NCBI RefSeq assembly: GCF_003730015.1
Contig: NZ_RJTU01000013.1
Span: 62,001-126,000 of the forward strand
Length of the DNA stretch: 64,000 nt
Reading direction: 5' to 3'
Source of the DNA: Epilithonimonas hominis
GTDB lineage: Bacteria; Bacteroidota; Bacteroidia; Flavobacteriales; Weeksellaceae
The notes beneath the pieces are model-generated. The model did no database searches, was not told the origin of the DNA, and worked only from the letters and a program-made list of their open reading frames with translations. Both the position numbers and the translations under genes were made by a program. Numbering within the stretch: position 1 is the stretch's first letter; each line of letters begins with the position of its first letter. Of the stretch, positions 1 through 7,820 are shown piece after piece.

Positions 1-1
1 T

Positions 2-766
2 CAACAAAAAATAGCCTCTGTATTATCTGCATTAGATGATAAAATAGAACTCAACAACCGCATTAATGCAGAACTGGAAGCGATGGCAAAAACGCTGTAT
101 GATTATTGGTTTGTACAGTTTGATTTTCCAAATGCAGAAGGAAAACCGTATAAAGCAAGTGACGGAAAAATGGTGTACAACGAAACCTTGAAAAGAGAAA
201 TTCCTGAAGGTTGGGAGGTGAAGAGTTTGTATGAAATTGCCAATATTATAATGGGACAATCTCCAAAAGGTGAATCTTACAATGAAAAAAAAGAAGGAAC
301 TATTTTTTTTCAAGGTTCTACAGATTTCGGATGGAGATTTCCAAAAAATCGAGTTTATACTAGTACCCCAACAAGATTTGCAAAGGAAAATGATATTCTT
401 TTAAGCGTCCGTGCTCCAATCGGAACAATGAATTTGGCAATGGAAAACTGTTGTATTGGTAGAGGTTTATCTGCATTAAATAGTAAAGATGGTTATTCTT
501 CTTTCCTCATTTACCAAATGCATTATTTTAAAAAAAAGTTTGATTTTTTAAATTCTGTAGGAACAACTTTTGGCTCGCTTACGAAAGATGAATTATATAA
601 TTTAGTACTAGTTTATCCCTCAAAAAAAATTCTAGAAAAATTTGAAAATTTGGTTTCCGAATTTGACAAAAAAATAAAAATCAATTCAAAACAAAACCAA
701 GAACTCTCTGCATTGCGAGATTGGCTTTTGCCAATGCTGATGAATGGGCAGGTGAAAGTGGGATAG
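2..766 (+). CDS. hsdS: Type I restriction-modification specificity subunit (HsdS), 3' part
   Basis: This is the sequence-recognition subunit of a type I restriction-modification complex, cut by the window edge. The frame is open from base 2. The visible part starts inside the conserved helical spacer (residues IASVLSALDDKIELNNRI), followed by LYDYWFVQFDFP, then the second target recognition domain (about GWEVKSLYEIANIIMGQSP onward). A second helical repeat follows (ENLVSEFDKKIKINSKQNQEL), and the protein ends with LRDWLLPMLMNGQVKVG, a tail typical of HsdS. The two matching helical segments separated by a target recognition domain are the family hallmark. The first recognition domain and any hsdM/hsdR genes must lie to the left; no type I partner gene follows on the right. 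The ATG at 83 is internal to the domain and is not a real start. Confidence 0.93.
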   Translation, partial: QQKIASVLSALDDKIELNNRINAELEAMAKTLYDYWFVQFDFPNAEGKPYKASDGKMVYNETLKREIPEGWEVKSLYEIANIIMGQSPKGESYNEKKEGTIFFQGSTDFGWRFPKNRVYTSTPTRFAKENDILLSVRAPIGTMNLAMENCCIGRGLSALNSKDGYSSFLIYQMHYFKKKFDFLNSVGTTFGSLTKDELYNLVLVYPSKKILEKFENLVSEFDKKIKINSKQNQELSALRDWLLPMLMNGQVKVG

Positions 767-1152
767 AGAAGAAATAACGATAAACTATGAAACATTTCTA
801 TTTTTTGATTTTCTCAAGAATGCTGCTTTTCGGATAAAGTTAAAAATTTAGATATAATGCTCTCGTTTATTTTTGCGGAAAAATGATAGCTTAAATGAAT
901 GAAAATCATTATAAGTGCATCCAATTTAGTGCTGAAAGGAATTAATCAAATATTCTTATCAATAGAAAAAGCAAATTACATTTAATCAATTAAGCTGCCT
1001 TCAAATAATATCTTTTCCCTATTTTCGTTGAAAAAGGAACAAACTTTGTTGCAGCTGTGGCTTCGACTATGATTTGTAAGTCTGAGGCGAAGTTTATCCT
1101 GAGCTATGTCGAAGGAAAGACTTCAAGAAAATTTAAGAAAATTCAATCATCA
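767..1152. other. Intergenic region without a recognisable gene
   Basis: About 390 bases separate hsdS from the TPR gene. I see no convincing coding sequence. The stretch from about 1070 to 1120 (GAAGTTTATCCTGAGCTATG and the following GTCGAAGG) resembles the interspersed element near 4160-4200 and the palindrome at 17178-17254, which also carry CTGAG...TCGAAG words. A near-consensus -7 box (TATTTTCG, about 1020-1030) is the best promoter candidate for the TPR gene. Confidence 0.5.
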
Positions 1153-4122
1153 ATGAATTCAAAAAAGATATTAATAGCTTCGTTGTTATCGCTTTACGGA
1201 TTTTCCGAAGCACAACAATCTCAATATTTTACTCAAAAAGAAGACTATCACTTTGGTCTGGCAGAGAATCTTTACAACACCAAAGTTTACAACGCTTCTC
1301 AATACCAATATTCTCAACAGTATTTTTATAATAAAAGCCTCAGCAGTTCCAGAAAAGAAGCTTCTTTGTTTTTCAGTAATGTGATAGGTGTCATTTTGCA
1401 GCAACAATATGCAGAAGAAGGCTTGAATGCTTTTATGAAAGAATATCCTAAGTCGGCTTATTTTGCTCAGGCGAACGGCCCTTTGGCAGATTATTATTTG
1501 GCTAAAAAAGACTTCGAAAAAGCATTGGAAACTTTGCAGAAAGTGAATCAATATCAGCTGAGCAAAGAAGAAAATACGCAGCATATTATGAAGCTGGGTT
1601 ATGCCAAGTTTATGACTGGAGATTCGGCTGGAGCAATTGAAGCGTTGGAAGAATCTTTCAAGAATGCAGACGAAAACAGCAAACCTGCAATTTCATATAT
1701 GTTAGGTCATCTTTATTATGCAGACAAGCAGAATGATAATGCTTTTGTTTACTTTGACCAAATCAAGAATAATGAAGACTATGCACATCTGGTGAAACCT
1801 TATTATGTGCAGATGTATTACAATCAGAAGAATTATGATCTGGCAATCTCCGAAGGAAACGAATTGTTGAATAATGGAAAGATAACGTCTTATGATACGG
1901 AAATTCATAAAATAGTAGGAGAGAGCTATTTTATGAAAGGTGATTATCAGTCGGCTTATCCGCACTTGAAATTATTCTTGGATAAAGAACAAACACCGTC
2001 TGAAACTGACCTTTATGAAATGGGATTTGTTTCCTCTCAAGTGGGGAAAAATGCCGAAGCAGTTGGTTATTACAATCAATTGATTAACAGTAATTCTCCG
2101 TTAGCGCAAAACGCTTATTATCAGCTTGGGAATGCTTATTTGCAAAACAATCAAAAACAAGAAGCGCTTTCGGCTTATCGTAATGCGTCTCAGATGAACT
2201 ATGATGCAAAAGTTCAGCAATTATCGTTAGAGCAATATGCAAAATTGGGTTACGAATTAGGTAATCCATTTGAGAATTCTTCAAAAGTAATTCAGAGATA
2301 TTTGGATAAATATCCTAATTCTAAATCTCAAGAAATGAGGTCGCTTTTGGTTAAATCTTATTTGTATTCGGGAGATTATAAAGCAACTTTGGATGCACTT
2401 TCAAAATTGGATAAGAAAAACAGTGAGACCAATAAGATAGAGCAGGAGGTTTCTTATCTTTTAGGTTCCGAGGAATTCAACAAAGGAAACTTTGACCAAG
2501 CTGAATCCTATTTCCTGAGAAGTCTTAAATTCAATCTAAACAAAGATTATTATAAAAAAGCCAAATATTGGTTAGGTCAGACTTACTATCAAAAAGGCGA
2601 TTATAAATCTGCAATTGCTGTTTATAAAGAATTGGAAAATGAAACTGCAGAAGGTTTTCCTGAACGTGAACAATTGGATTATGATTTAGGTTACGCCTAT
2701 TTCAAGTCTAAGGATTTTGCTTCTGCACAGGAGTATTTTAAGGAATACTTGAGATTCCCGAAACAGGAATTCAAAGCAGATGCAGAATTGCGTTTGGCTG
2801 ATACTTATTACGCCAATAATCAGTTGAATGAAGCTTTAGATATCTATAATAAAACCGAAAATGCCAGCGATTATACTTTGTATCAAAAAGCTTTGGCTTT
2901 AGGCTTCAAGGGCGATACAGTGGCGAAGATTTCGGAACTGAAAACGTTGATTTCAAAATATCCAAATTCCGAATATGTGGATGATGCGAGTTATGAAATA
3001 GGTTCTGCTTATGCACAGAATGATGATTTCAGTAATTCTAATGCTTACTTTGATAAAGTCATCAAATCAAGTCCAGACAAAGATTTGGTTGCAAATTCTC
3101 AGATTTACAGAGCGCAAAATTACATCGACCAAAATCAAGCTGATAAAGCGATTGCTGAATTCAGAGTTTTGGCTAATCAATATAAAAATACGGCGTTTGC
3201 AGATAAAATTGTGGTCGCTTCCAAACCTGCATTCGTTAAAAATGGCGATGTTGCAGGTTACGAACAATTTGCGAAAAGCCTGAATGTGAATGTGTCCGGA
3301 ACAGAAATTAGTGAAATCAATCTGGATCTGGCGCAGGAAAGTTTTGCTAAAAAAGATTATTCAAAAGCTGTTTCTTACTACGAAAAATACCTTGACCAAA
3401 ATCCAAGTGGAGATAATTTGTTCAAATCTCAATATGAGTTAGGCGAAAGTTATTATCAATTAAAACAAATTGACAAAGCGATGTTGCCTTTGCAAAATGT
3501 GGCTGATTTCCAGAATGATAATCAACAAGATGCACAGGTTCGTTTGGCTCAGATTTATATTTTGCAAAACAAAATATCAGATGCGAAAAAATATTTGGAA
3601 CAAGTTGCGAATTCTACAAACGTGAATGTTAAGAATTTTGCCTCCATTGAATTGATGAAAATCTACGCCGATGAAAAGAACTTTGCGGAAGCTGAAAAAT
3701 ATGCGAATGCAGTAATTTCAAATACGAAAAATTCGGCAGCAACTTTGGAGCAGGCGAAAGTCATCAAAGCGAGAAGTTTGATGAATCAAGGGAAAGACAA
3801 AGACGCGCAAACCGCTTATACAGCTCTTGAAAAGTCTTCTAATACAGAAGTTGCAGCAGAAGCACTTTATGCAAAAGCCTTTTACCAAAACAAAGGAAAA
3901 GCTTTTAAGTCTTCTAACGAAACTATTTTCAAATTGGCTAATAACTACGCTTCCGAAGAATATTGGGGCGCAAAAGCCTTGGTTGTGATGGCAAAAAATT
4001 ATTTGGCGTTGAAAGATAATTACCAAGCGAGTTACACTTTGGACGAAATCATCAATAATTATGGTGATTTCCCTGAGATTGTTGCAGAAGCAAAAGAAGT
4101 AAAAGCGCAAATCAAAAAGTAA
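1153..4122 (+). CDS. Large exported tetratricopeptide-repeat protein
   Basis: A 989-residue protein built almost entirely of TPR helices. Motifs such as YYLAKKDFEKALETL, YWLGQTYYQKGDYKSAIAVY and LADTYYANNQLNEALDIY recur through the chain with roughly 34-residue spacing. The start at 1153 is chosen because it gives a clean signal peptide (MNSKKILIASLLSLYGFSEA, cleavage near residue 20). The longer frame beginning at 1057 adds 32 residues with no signal and runs into an interspersed repeat. The product should be periplasmic or attached to the inner face of the outer membrane and act as a protein-protein scaffold. The next gene, 147 bases downstream, encodes an outer membrane beta-barrel, so the two may work together. 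No enzymatic motif is visible, and the specific role is unknown. Confidence 0.88.
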   Translation: MNSKKILIASLLSLYGFSEAQQSQYFTQKEDYHFGLAENLYNTKVYNASQYQYSQQYFYNKSLSSSRKEASLFFSNVIGVILQQQYAEEGLNAFMKEYPKSAYFAQANGPLADYYLAKKDFEKALETLQKVNQYQLSKEENTQHIMKLGYAKFMTGDSAGAIEALEESFKNADENSKPAISYMLGHLYYADKQNDNAFVYFDQIKNNEDYAHLVKPYYVQMYYNQKNYDLAISEGNELLNNGKITSYDTEIHKIVGESYFMKGDYQSAYPHLKLFLDKEQTPSETDLYEMGFVSSQVGKNAEAVGYYNQLINSNSPLAQNAYYQLGNAYLQNNQKQEALSAYRNASQMNYDAKVQQLSLEQYAKLGYELGNPFENSSKVIQRYLDKYPNSKSQEMRSLLVKSYLYSGDYKATLDALSKLDKKNSETNKIEQEVSYLLGSEEFNKGNFDQAESYFLRSLKFNLNKDYYKKAKYWLGQTYYQKGDYKSAIAVYKELENETAEGFPEREQLDYDLGYAYFKSKDFASAQEYFKEYLRFPKQEFKADAELRLADTYYANNQLNEALDIYNKTENASDYTLYQKALALGFKGDTVAKISELKTLISKYPNSEYVDDASYEIGSAYAQNDDFSNSNAYFDKVIKSSPDKDLVANSQIYRAQNYIDQNQADKAIAEFRVLANQYKNTAFADKIVVASKPAFVKNGDVAGYEQFAKSLNVNVSGTEISEINLDLAQESFAKKDYSKAVSYYEKYLDQNPSGDNLFKSQYELGESYYQLKQIDKAMLPLQNVADFQNDNQQDAQVRLAQIYILQNKISDAKKYLEQVANSTNVNVKNFASIELMKIYADEKNFAEAEKYANAVISNTKNSAATLEQAKVIKARSLMNQGKDKDAQTAYTALEKSSNTEVAAEALYAKAFYQNKGKAFKSSNETIFKLANNYASEEYWGAKALVVMAKNYLALKDNYQASYTLDEIINNYGDFPEIVAEAKEVKAQIKK

Positions 4123-4159
4123 TTTGCAAATATGTTAATCTGATAATGTGAAAATCTCT

Positions 4160-4255
4160 GCTGAGTTTGAAGTTTATACTGAGCTTGCCGAAGTACCTTT
4201 GCGGACTTAAAAACGCTGTGTATTAAAAAAAAATCTTTGCGCTCTTTGCGTTTAA
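4160..4255. repeat. Interspersed repeat fragments between TPR and barrel genes
   Basis: The gap between the TPR protein and the barrel protein contains a CTGAGCTTGCCGAAG word related to elements near 1090 and 17181. It also contains a tract AAAAAAATCTTTGCG followed by CTCTTTGCG (about 4227-4250) that closely matches 49427-49450 upstream of the RND pump gene. These look like members of dispersed flavobacterial intergenic repeats, not coding sequence. Confidence 0.5.
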
Positions 4256-4269
4256 AATTAAAGTAAGAA

Positions 4270-6066
4270 ATGAACAAACTAAAATATATCGCCGTTTTGG
4301 CATTTTTCGGAACAGTCGGAATCTCGGAATTAGGCGCTCAAATAAAAGAGGAGCAATTGATTCTTAACAGAAAACGTGAGCCGGAAGTTAAGAAAATTGA
4401 GAAGAAGAAAACATCTGTTGTTCAGGAAAAAAACTATCCGCCGGATAACAAGAAAAAGGAAGACTCACTCAATCTGAAATATGATATCGTGAATGTTCCG
4501 CCAGTTTCGGACTTCAAAACAACGGAAATCCAAGGCGAAGATATTTCTCCAAAATTTTCCAATGATTATCAATCCAATTATTTCAGACTAGGTTATGGGA
4601 ATTATGGAAAGTTTCTGGCTGATGCCAATGTTTCCGGAAAAGTGCAGGACAATGTCGAAGTAGGGGCGGATGTTCATTATTTGTCAACTTCGGGACTGAA
4701 AAAAAAGTACGATTGGTCTTCAAAGCAGAATCAAGCGAAGATAGGCGGTTATGCTAATATCTATACAGAAAAAGGGAAGTTTAATATTGATACCAATTAT
4801 GCTTTCAATAATTATAATTATTATGGGATTTATGCTTTAACACCGCCAAGTAATGATATTGATTTGGAGCAAAAAGTGAATAAGTTCAGTGTGAATGGTT
4901 ATTATGATCATTATTCCAATGATATTCTGAATAACGTTCGTGTAAAATCTTATTTCTTAAGTGACCATTTTGGTGCCAGTGAAAATTATGCGAATGTTGA
5001 TGTGAATTTATCAAAGCACGATTTTGCAGTAAAAGATGGCGTAACAGCTAATGGAGATTTAGGTCTGAGTCTGGAAACAGTTAATTCTAAGTTTGATATT
5101 TTAAAAAACAATACCAATAACCAGCTTAATTTTACCTTATCACCAAAGGTAACGTTCTACAAAGGCGATTCTTACTTGTTAATTGGTTCTGATTTTAGTT
5201 TTCTTCATTCTAAAAACTCCAACAATGTAACCGACGAATCAAAGAATAATAAATTCTATTGGTTTCCAAAAGCAGAAGTTTTGGTTGCAGCAGCAGATGA
5301 ATTCAAATTCTACGGAGGAATTGATGGCGGTTTAAAACTGAATACTTATGGTAATCTTTTAGAAGAAAACCCCTTTTTGATTTCGGATTTAGTTTTAAAG
5401 CCAACTGAAACTAAATATCATTTCTATTTTGGTTTGAAAGGAGATGTTGATCAGAGTTTCAAATATGATGTAAACGCAGGTTTTAGCAAAATAAATAACG
5501 CACAGTTTTTTGTAAGTAATCCATTGTTCTATTTGCCTACTCCGAATCCGCTGGGTGTTGATCTGAATCTAGGTAGAAATGGATATGATTATGCGAATAC
5601 GTTCAGTTCAATCTATGATAATGGAACATTAATGGAAGTGAAAGGTGATTTGCAGGTCTTTCCAATGGAAAATCTAACTGTGGATGCAGGTTTACATTTT
5701 ATGAAATATAAATTGGATAATTTAGAAGAAGTATATTATAAACCATTATTTCAATTTAATCTTGGCGCAAAATACACCATGCTAGAGAAAAAACTGAATC
5801 TTGGTTTCAAAGCTTATTTCGTAACCGATAGAACATCTAATTCTTATTCTGTCGTAACCACTTTTCCAGCATTCAGCATGCAAGAGAATGTGAATGAGAA
5901 AGTTGGCGGTTATGCGGACATTAATCTTTCTGCCGAGTATAAAATTCACAAAAATTTCAGTATTTTCGCACTCGGAAATAATCTTCTAGGTGCCAAATAT
6001 CAGAATTACTTGGGCTACAAAGTTTTGGGAGCGCAGTTTTTGGGCGGCGTGAAGATTATTTTTTAG
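4270..6066 (+). CDS. Outer membrane beta-barrel protein (TonB-receptor-like barrel without plug)
   Basis: A 598-residue protein with a signal peptide (residues 1 to about 24, ending ISELGAQ). A lysine/glutamate-rich segment follows at about 30-75, and the rest consists of alternating aromatic/polar strands typical of a TonB-dependent-receptor-type barrel (for example YFRLGYGNYGKFLADANVSG). It ends in phenylalanine (GGVKIIF), as outer membrane proteins often do. No plug domain or TonB box is recognisable, so it is probably not a classical receptor. It follows the TPR gene in the same direction; a shared envelope function is inferred from position only. Confidence 0.8.
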   Translation: MNKLKYIAVLAFFGTVGISELGAQIKEEQLILNRKREPEVKKIEKKKTSVVQEKNYPPDNKKKEDSLNLKYDIVNVPPVSDFKTTEIQGEDISPKFSNDYQSNYFRLGYGNYGKFLADANVSGKVQDNVEVGADVHYLSTSGLKKKYDWSSKQNQAKIGGYANIYTEKGKFNIDTNYAFNNYNYYGIYALTPPSNDIDLEQKVNKFSVNGYYDHYSNDILNNVRVKSYFLSDHFGASENYANVDVNLSKHDFAVKDGVTANGDLGLSLETVNSKFDILKNNTNNQLNFTLSPKVTFYKGDSYLLIGSDFSFLHSKNSNNVTDESKNNKFYWFPKAEVLVAAADEFKFYGGIDGGLKLNTYGNLLEENPFLISDLVLKPTETKYHFYFGLKGDVDQSFKYDVNAGFSKINNAQFFVSNPLFYLPTPNPLGVDLNLGRNGYDYANTFSSIYDNGTLMEVKGDLQVFPMENLTVDAGLHFMKYKLDNLEEVYYKPLFQFNLGAKYTMLEKKLNLGFKAYFVTDRTSNSYSVVTTFPAFSMQENVNEKVGGYADINLSAEYKIHKNFSIFALGNNLLGAKYQNYLGYKVLGAQFLGGVKIIF

Positions 6067-6158
6067 AGTAGGTGAGTATGAGAATTGTAGAGTTTGAGAT
6101 TTGTCATCAACCTCAAAATACTCAAACACTTCAACTCATTAACGCTCTAACACAAAAT

Positions 6159-6232
6159 GGCTTCGTAGTTCAACTGGATAGAATAACGGATTTCGGCTCC
6201 GTCGGTTGGGGGTTCGAATCCCTCCGAGGTCA
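6159..6232 (+). tRNA. tRNA-Arg, anticodon TCG
   Basis: The sequence folds into a complete cloverleaf. The acceptor stem is GGCTTCG with CGAGGTC (two G:U pairs), followed by discriminator A. The D stem is GTTC/GAAT, and the anticodon stem ACGGA/TCCGT encloses loop TTTCGGC with anticodon TCG (reads CGA, arginine). The T arm is GGGGG/CCCTC with loop TTCGAAT. The 3' CCA is not encoded, as in many Bacteroidota. A 71-codon open frame overlapping this gene (6072-6287) is not coding. Confidence 0.95.
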
Positions 6233-6241
6233 CTTGACGGG

Positions 6242-6272
6242 AAAAATCACTTTTAGGAGTGATTTTTTTCTT
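6242..6272 (+). terminator. Intrinsic terminator of tRNA-Arg
   Basis: The inverted repeat AAAAATCAC / GTGATTTTT, with an 8-base loop, is followed by a run of T (to about 6279). It lies ten bases after the tRNA. Confidence 0.85.
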
Positions 6273-6279
6273 TTTTTTA

Positions 6280-6909
6280 TTTTGTAATTGTTTGTTAATT
6301 AATAATATAGAATGAGGGTGGGATTTGATTGGAGATGGTCGAAAATTAGTCTTTTGAAATTCGAGTTTTTCGTTAAAAAATCTAACACATAACTTTTTTT
6401 AAGTATCAGAATTCCTTGTCGTATAGAGTTGAGAGAGGTTTGGTAGTACTTTTAGCAATTGATCAAGTTTTGTTCTGATATCACTATTTTTACCGTTCAG
6501 ATTTTGATCTTGCATTTCCATTTCCAATGCATCGATTTTTTTTAACATTAATTTTTAATCGATTAATTATCATCACAACCCAATTGGTCCTCTAAATATT
6601 TTTCTCTGGCATAATTTAGATTCATAATTTTGTAGATATTTGTGTTCTCTTCTCGTCCAGACCTTGATGAATATTGTTAAAATTGATTAAAAGTTCTTGC
6701 TATAATGGCAGAGCCGGAAGAATTACACAATATTATTGCTATTTTTGACTCATCTGAAGCCCAATATATCACTCGATATAATATTTTTGTAGATGGCGAC
6801 GCAGCAACAAGCCAAATGAAGAATTTTTGCGGATGATGTATAGGTGAATTTTAATAAATAAAAAGTGATAATTTTAGACAAAATTTATATTCATAATTAA
6901 TACAAAAAA
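6280..6909. other. Gene-poor, apparently decayed region downstream of tRNA-Arg
   Basis: About 630 bases of AT-rich sequence lie between the tRNA and the cupin gene. The only open frame with protein-like composition is the short minus-strand frame at 6399-6548 (listed separately). The stretch 6700-6840 has coding-like words but no open frame of useful length, as expected of decayed genes. I found no second copy of the tRNA 3' end that would mark an integrated element. Confidence 0.5.
6399..6548 (-). CDS. Short open reading frame, possible gene remnant
   Basis: A 49-codon frame starts with ATG at 6548 and stops with TAA at 6399. The product is MLKKIDALEMEMQDQNLNG, then a helical stretch DIRTKLDQLLKVLPNLSQLY and a short tail. 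It is amphipathic and probably helical, could form a coiled coil, and is not a family I recognise. Protein-like composition inside an otherwise degraded region suggests either a small gene or the surviving piece of a larger one. Confidence 0.3.
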   Translation of the reverse strand: MLKKIDALEMEMQDQNLNGKNSDIRTKLDQLLKVLPNLSQLYTTRNSDT

Positions 6910-7251
6910 ATGGAACACGACGTAAGACCCTGGGGAGAATATTGGGTATTGGAAGATGCTGAATTTCACAAAGTAAAAAGAATCCAGGTCAATCCGGGAG
7001 GAAGACTTTCACTTCAGTATCATCATAAAAGAGCAGAAGTTTGGACAATTGTTTCCGGGGTTGGAACAATCACCATTGACGATGATATCCGTGATTATAC
7101 TGTGGGGCAGGTGGCTCAAATTCCTTTGGGAGCACATCACAGAATTGAGAACAAAACAGCCGAACCTGTGGTTTTTATCGAAGTTCAGTACGGAACATAC
7201 TTCGGCGAAGATGACATTGTAAGAATCGAAGACGACTACAACAGGGCTTAA
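6910..7251 (+). CDS. Single-domain cupin, mannose-6-phosphate isomerase type II-like
   Basis: A 113-residue protein equivalent to the C-terminal cupin domain of bifunctional mannose-1-phosphate guanylyltransferase/mannose-6-phosphate isomerase. The family signature is clear: RPWGEYWVLE near the N terminus, KVKRIQVNPGGRLSLQYHHK (cupin motif 1 with metal-binding histidines), GTITIDDD, and IPLGAHHRIEN (motif 2). It stands alone without the guanylyltransferase domain. A role in nucleotide-sugar or polysaccharide metabolism is likely, and the sugar aminotransferase and epimerase genes near 9.6-11.7 kb are compatible with that, but the exact substrate cannot be read from the sequence. Confidence 0.88.
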   Translation: MEHDVRPWGEYWVLEDAEFHKVKRIQVNPGGRLSLQYHHKRAEVWTIVSGVGTITIDDDIRDYTVGQVAQIPLGAHHRIENKTAEPVVFIEVQYGTYFGEDDIVRIEDDYNRA

Positions 7252-7283
7252 TATTGTCTTCAAAATAAGTCCTGTCAGGATTA

Positions 7284-7672
7284 TTGATTATGGCGGGACT
7301 TTTTGCATCATCTATTGACGGAAAGTATGCAGGAAGGATGAAAGTAAAAGTGGGCGTTGCAAAAAGCTACATTTTCGATAAGCAGGTTCGGAAGGCAGCC
7401 ATCATAAGTGCATCACAAAATCGACAGAGGCTTCCAACGGTTCAAATCTCCACTCAAAATTGCTGACGGTGCAAAATATTTTGCCGGATATGGTTTTGTT
7501 GTAGCAGGATTAGAACATAATGCTTTTGAGATTCGGAACAGTACCCTGTAAAATCAGATTTTGCACCATTTAAAGCGGCTGTAGATAATTTTTTAAGAAC
7601 CGTAATTACATTTTTCGATATCATTAATATTATTCCTAAGTCCGGAGACAACTATCTTTTAAGGAAATACTG
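7284..7672. pseudogene. Degraded coding sequence, family not recognised
   Basis: Protein-like sequence is spread over more than one frame with stops between the pieces. On the plus strand a first piece (AGLFASSIDGKYAGRMKVKV, 7290-7350) is followed in another frame by IADGAKYFAGYGFVVAGLEH (about 7455-7515), then by another piece (VDNFLRTVITFFDIINIIPK, about 7580-7640). The minus strand also contains coding-like pieces, so the original direction is uncertain. No start, stop and domain combine into a credible gene. Confidence 0.35.
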
Positions 7673-7752
7673 AAATTTAAGAAGGGATTCTTCGGTTTTA
7701 TAATTTTGGACTGGACTTCGATAGGTGAAATGAATCCTTTTATAATAACAGT

Positions 7753-7790
7753 AAACCCTACATCTCGATTTGATATGTAGGGTTGTTTAT
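7753..7790. terminator. Hairpin, possible weak terminator of the subtilase gene
   Basis: The inverted repeat AAACCCTACA / TGTAGGGTT has a 13-base loop and lies 37 bases beyond the stop codon of the minus-strand subtilase gene. The T-run after the stem is poor in either direction, so termination efficiency is uncertain. Confidence 0.5.
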
Positions 7791-7820
7791 AAGTGATTTT
7801 TTAAATCTTTATTTGAAAAG

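Noticed and set aside
6072-6287. 71-codon plus-strand frame over the tRNA
   Set aside because: It overlaps tRNA-Arg and its terminator and has no protein-like composition.
7454-7651. Minus-strand 65-codon frame
   Set aside because: It lies over plus-strand coding-like pieces in degraded DNA; direction cannot be settled, so it is treated as part of the pseudogene.
6225-7680. Possible phage or island attachment site at the tRNA 3' end
   Set aside because: No second copy of the tRNA 3' end and no integrase gene were seen in the window.
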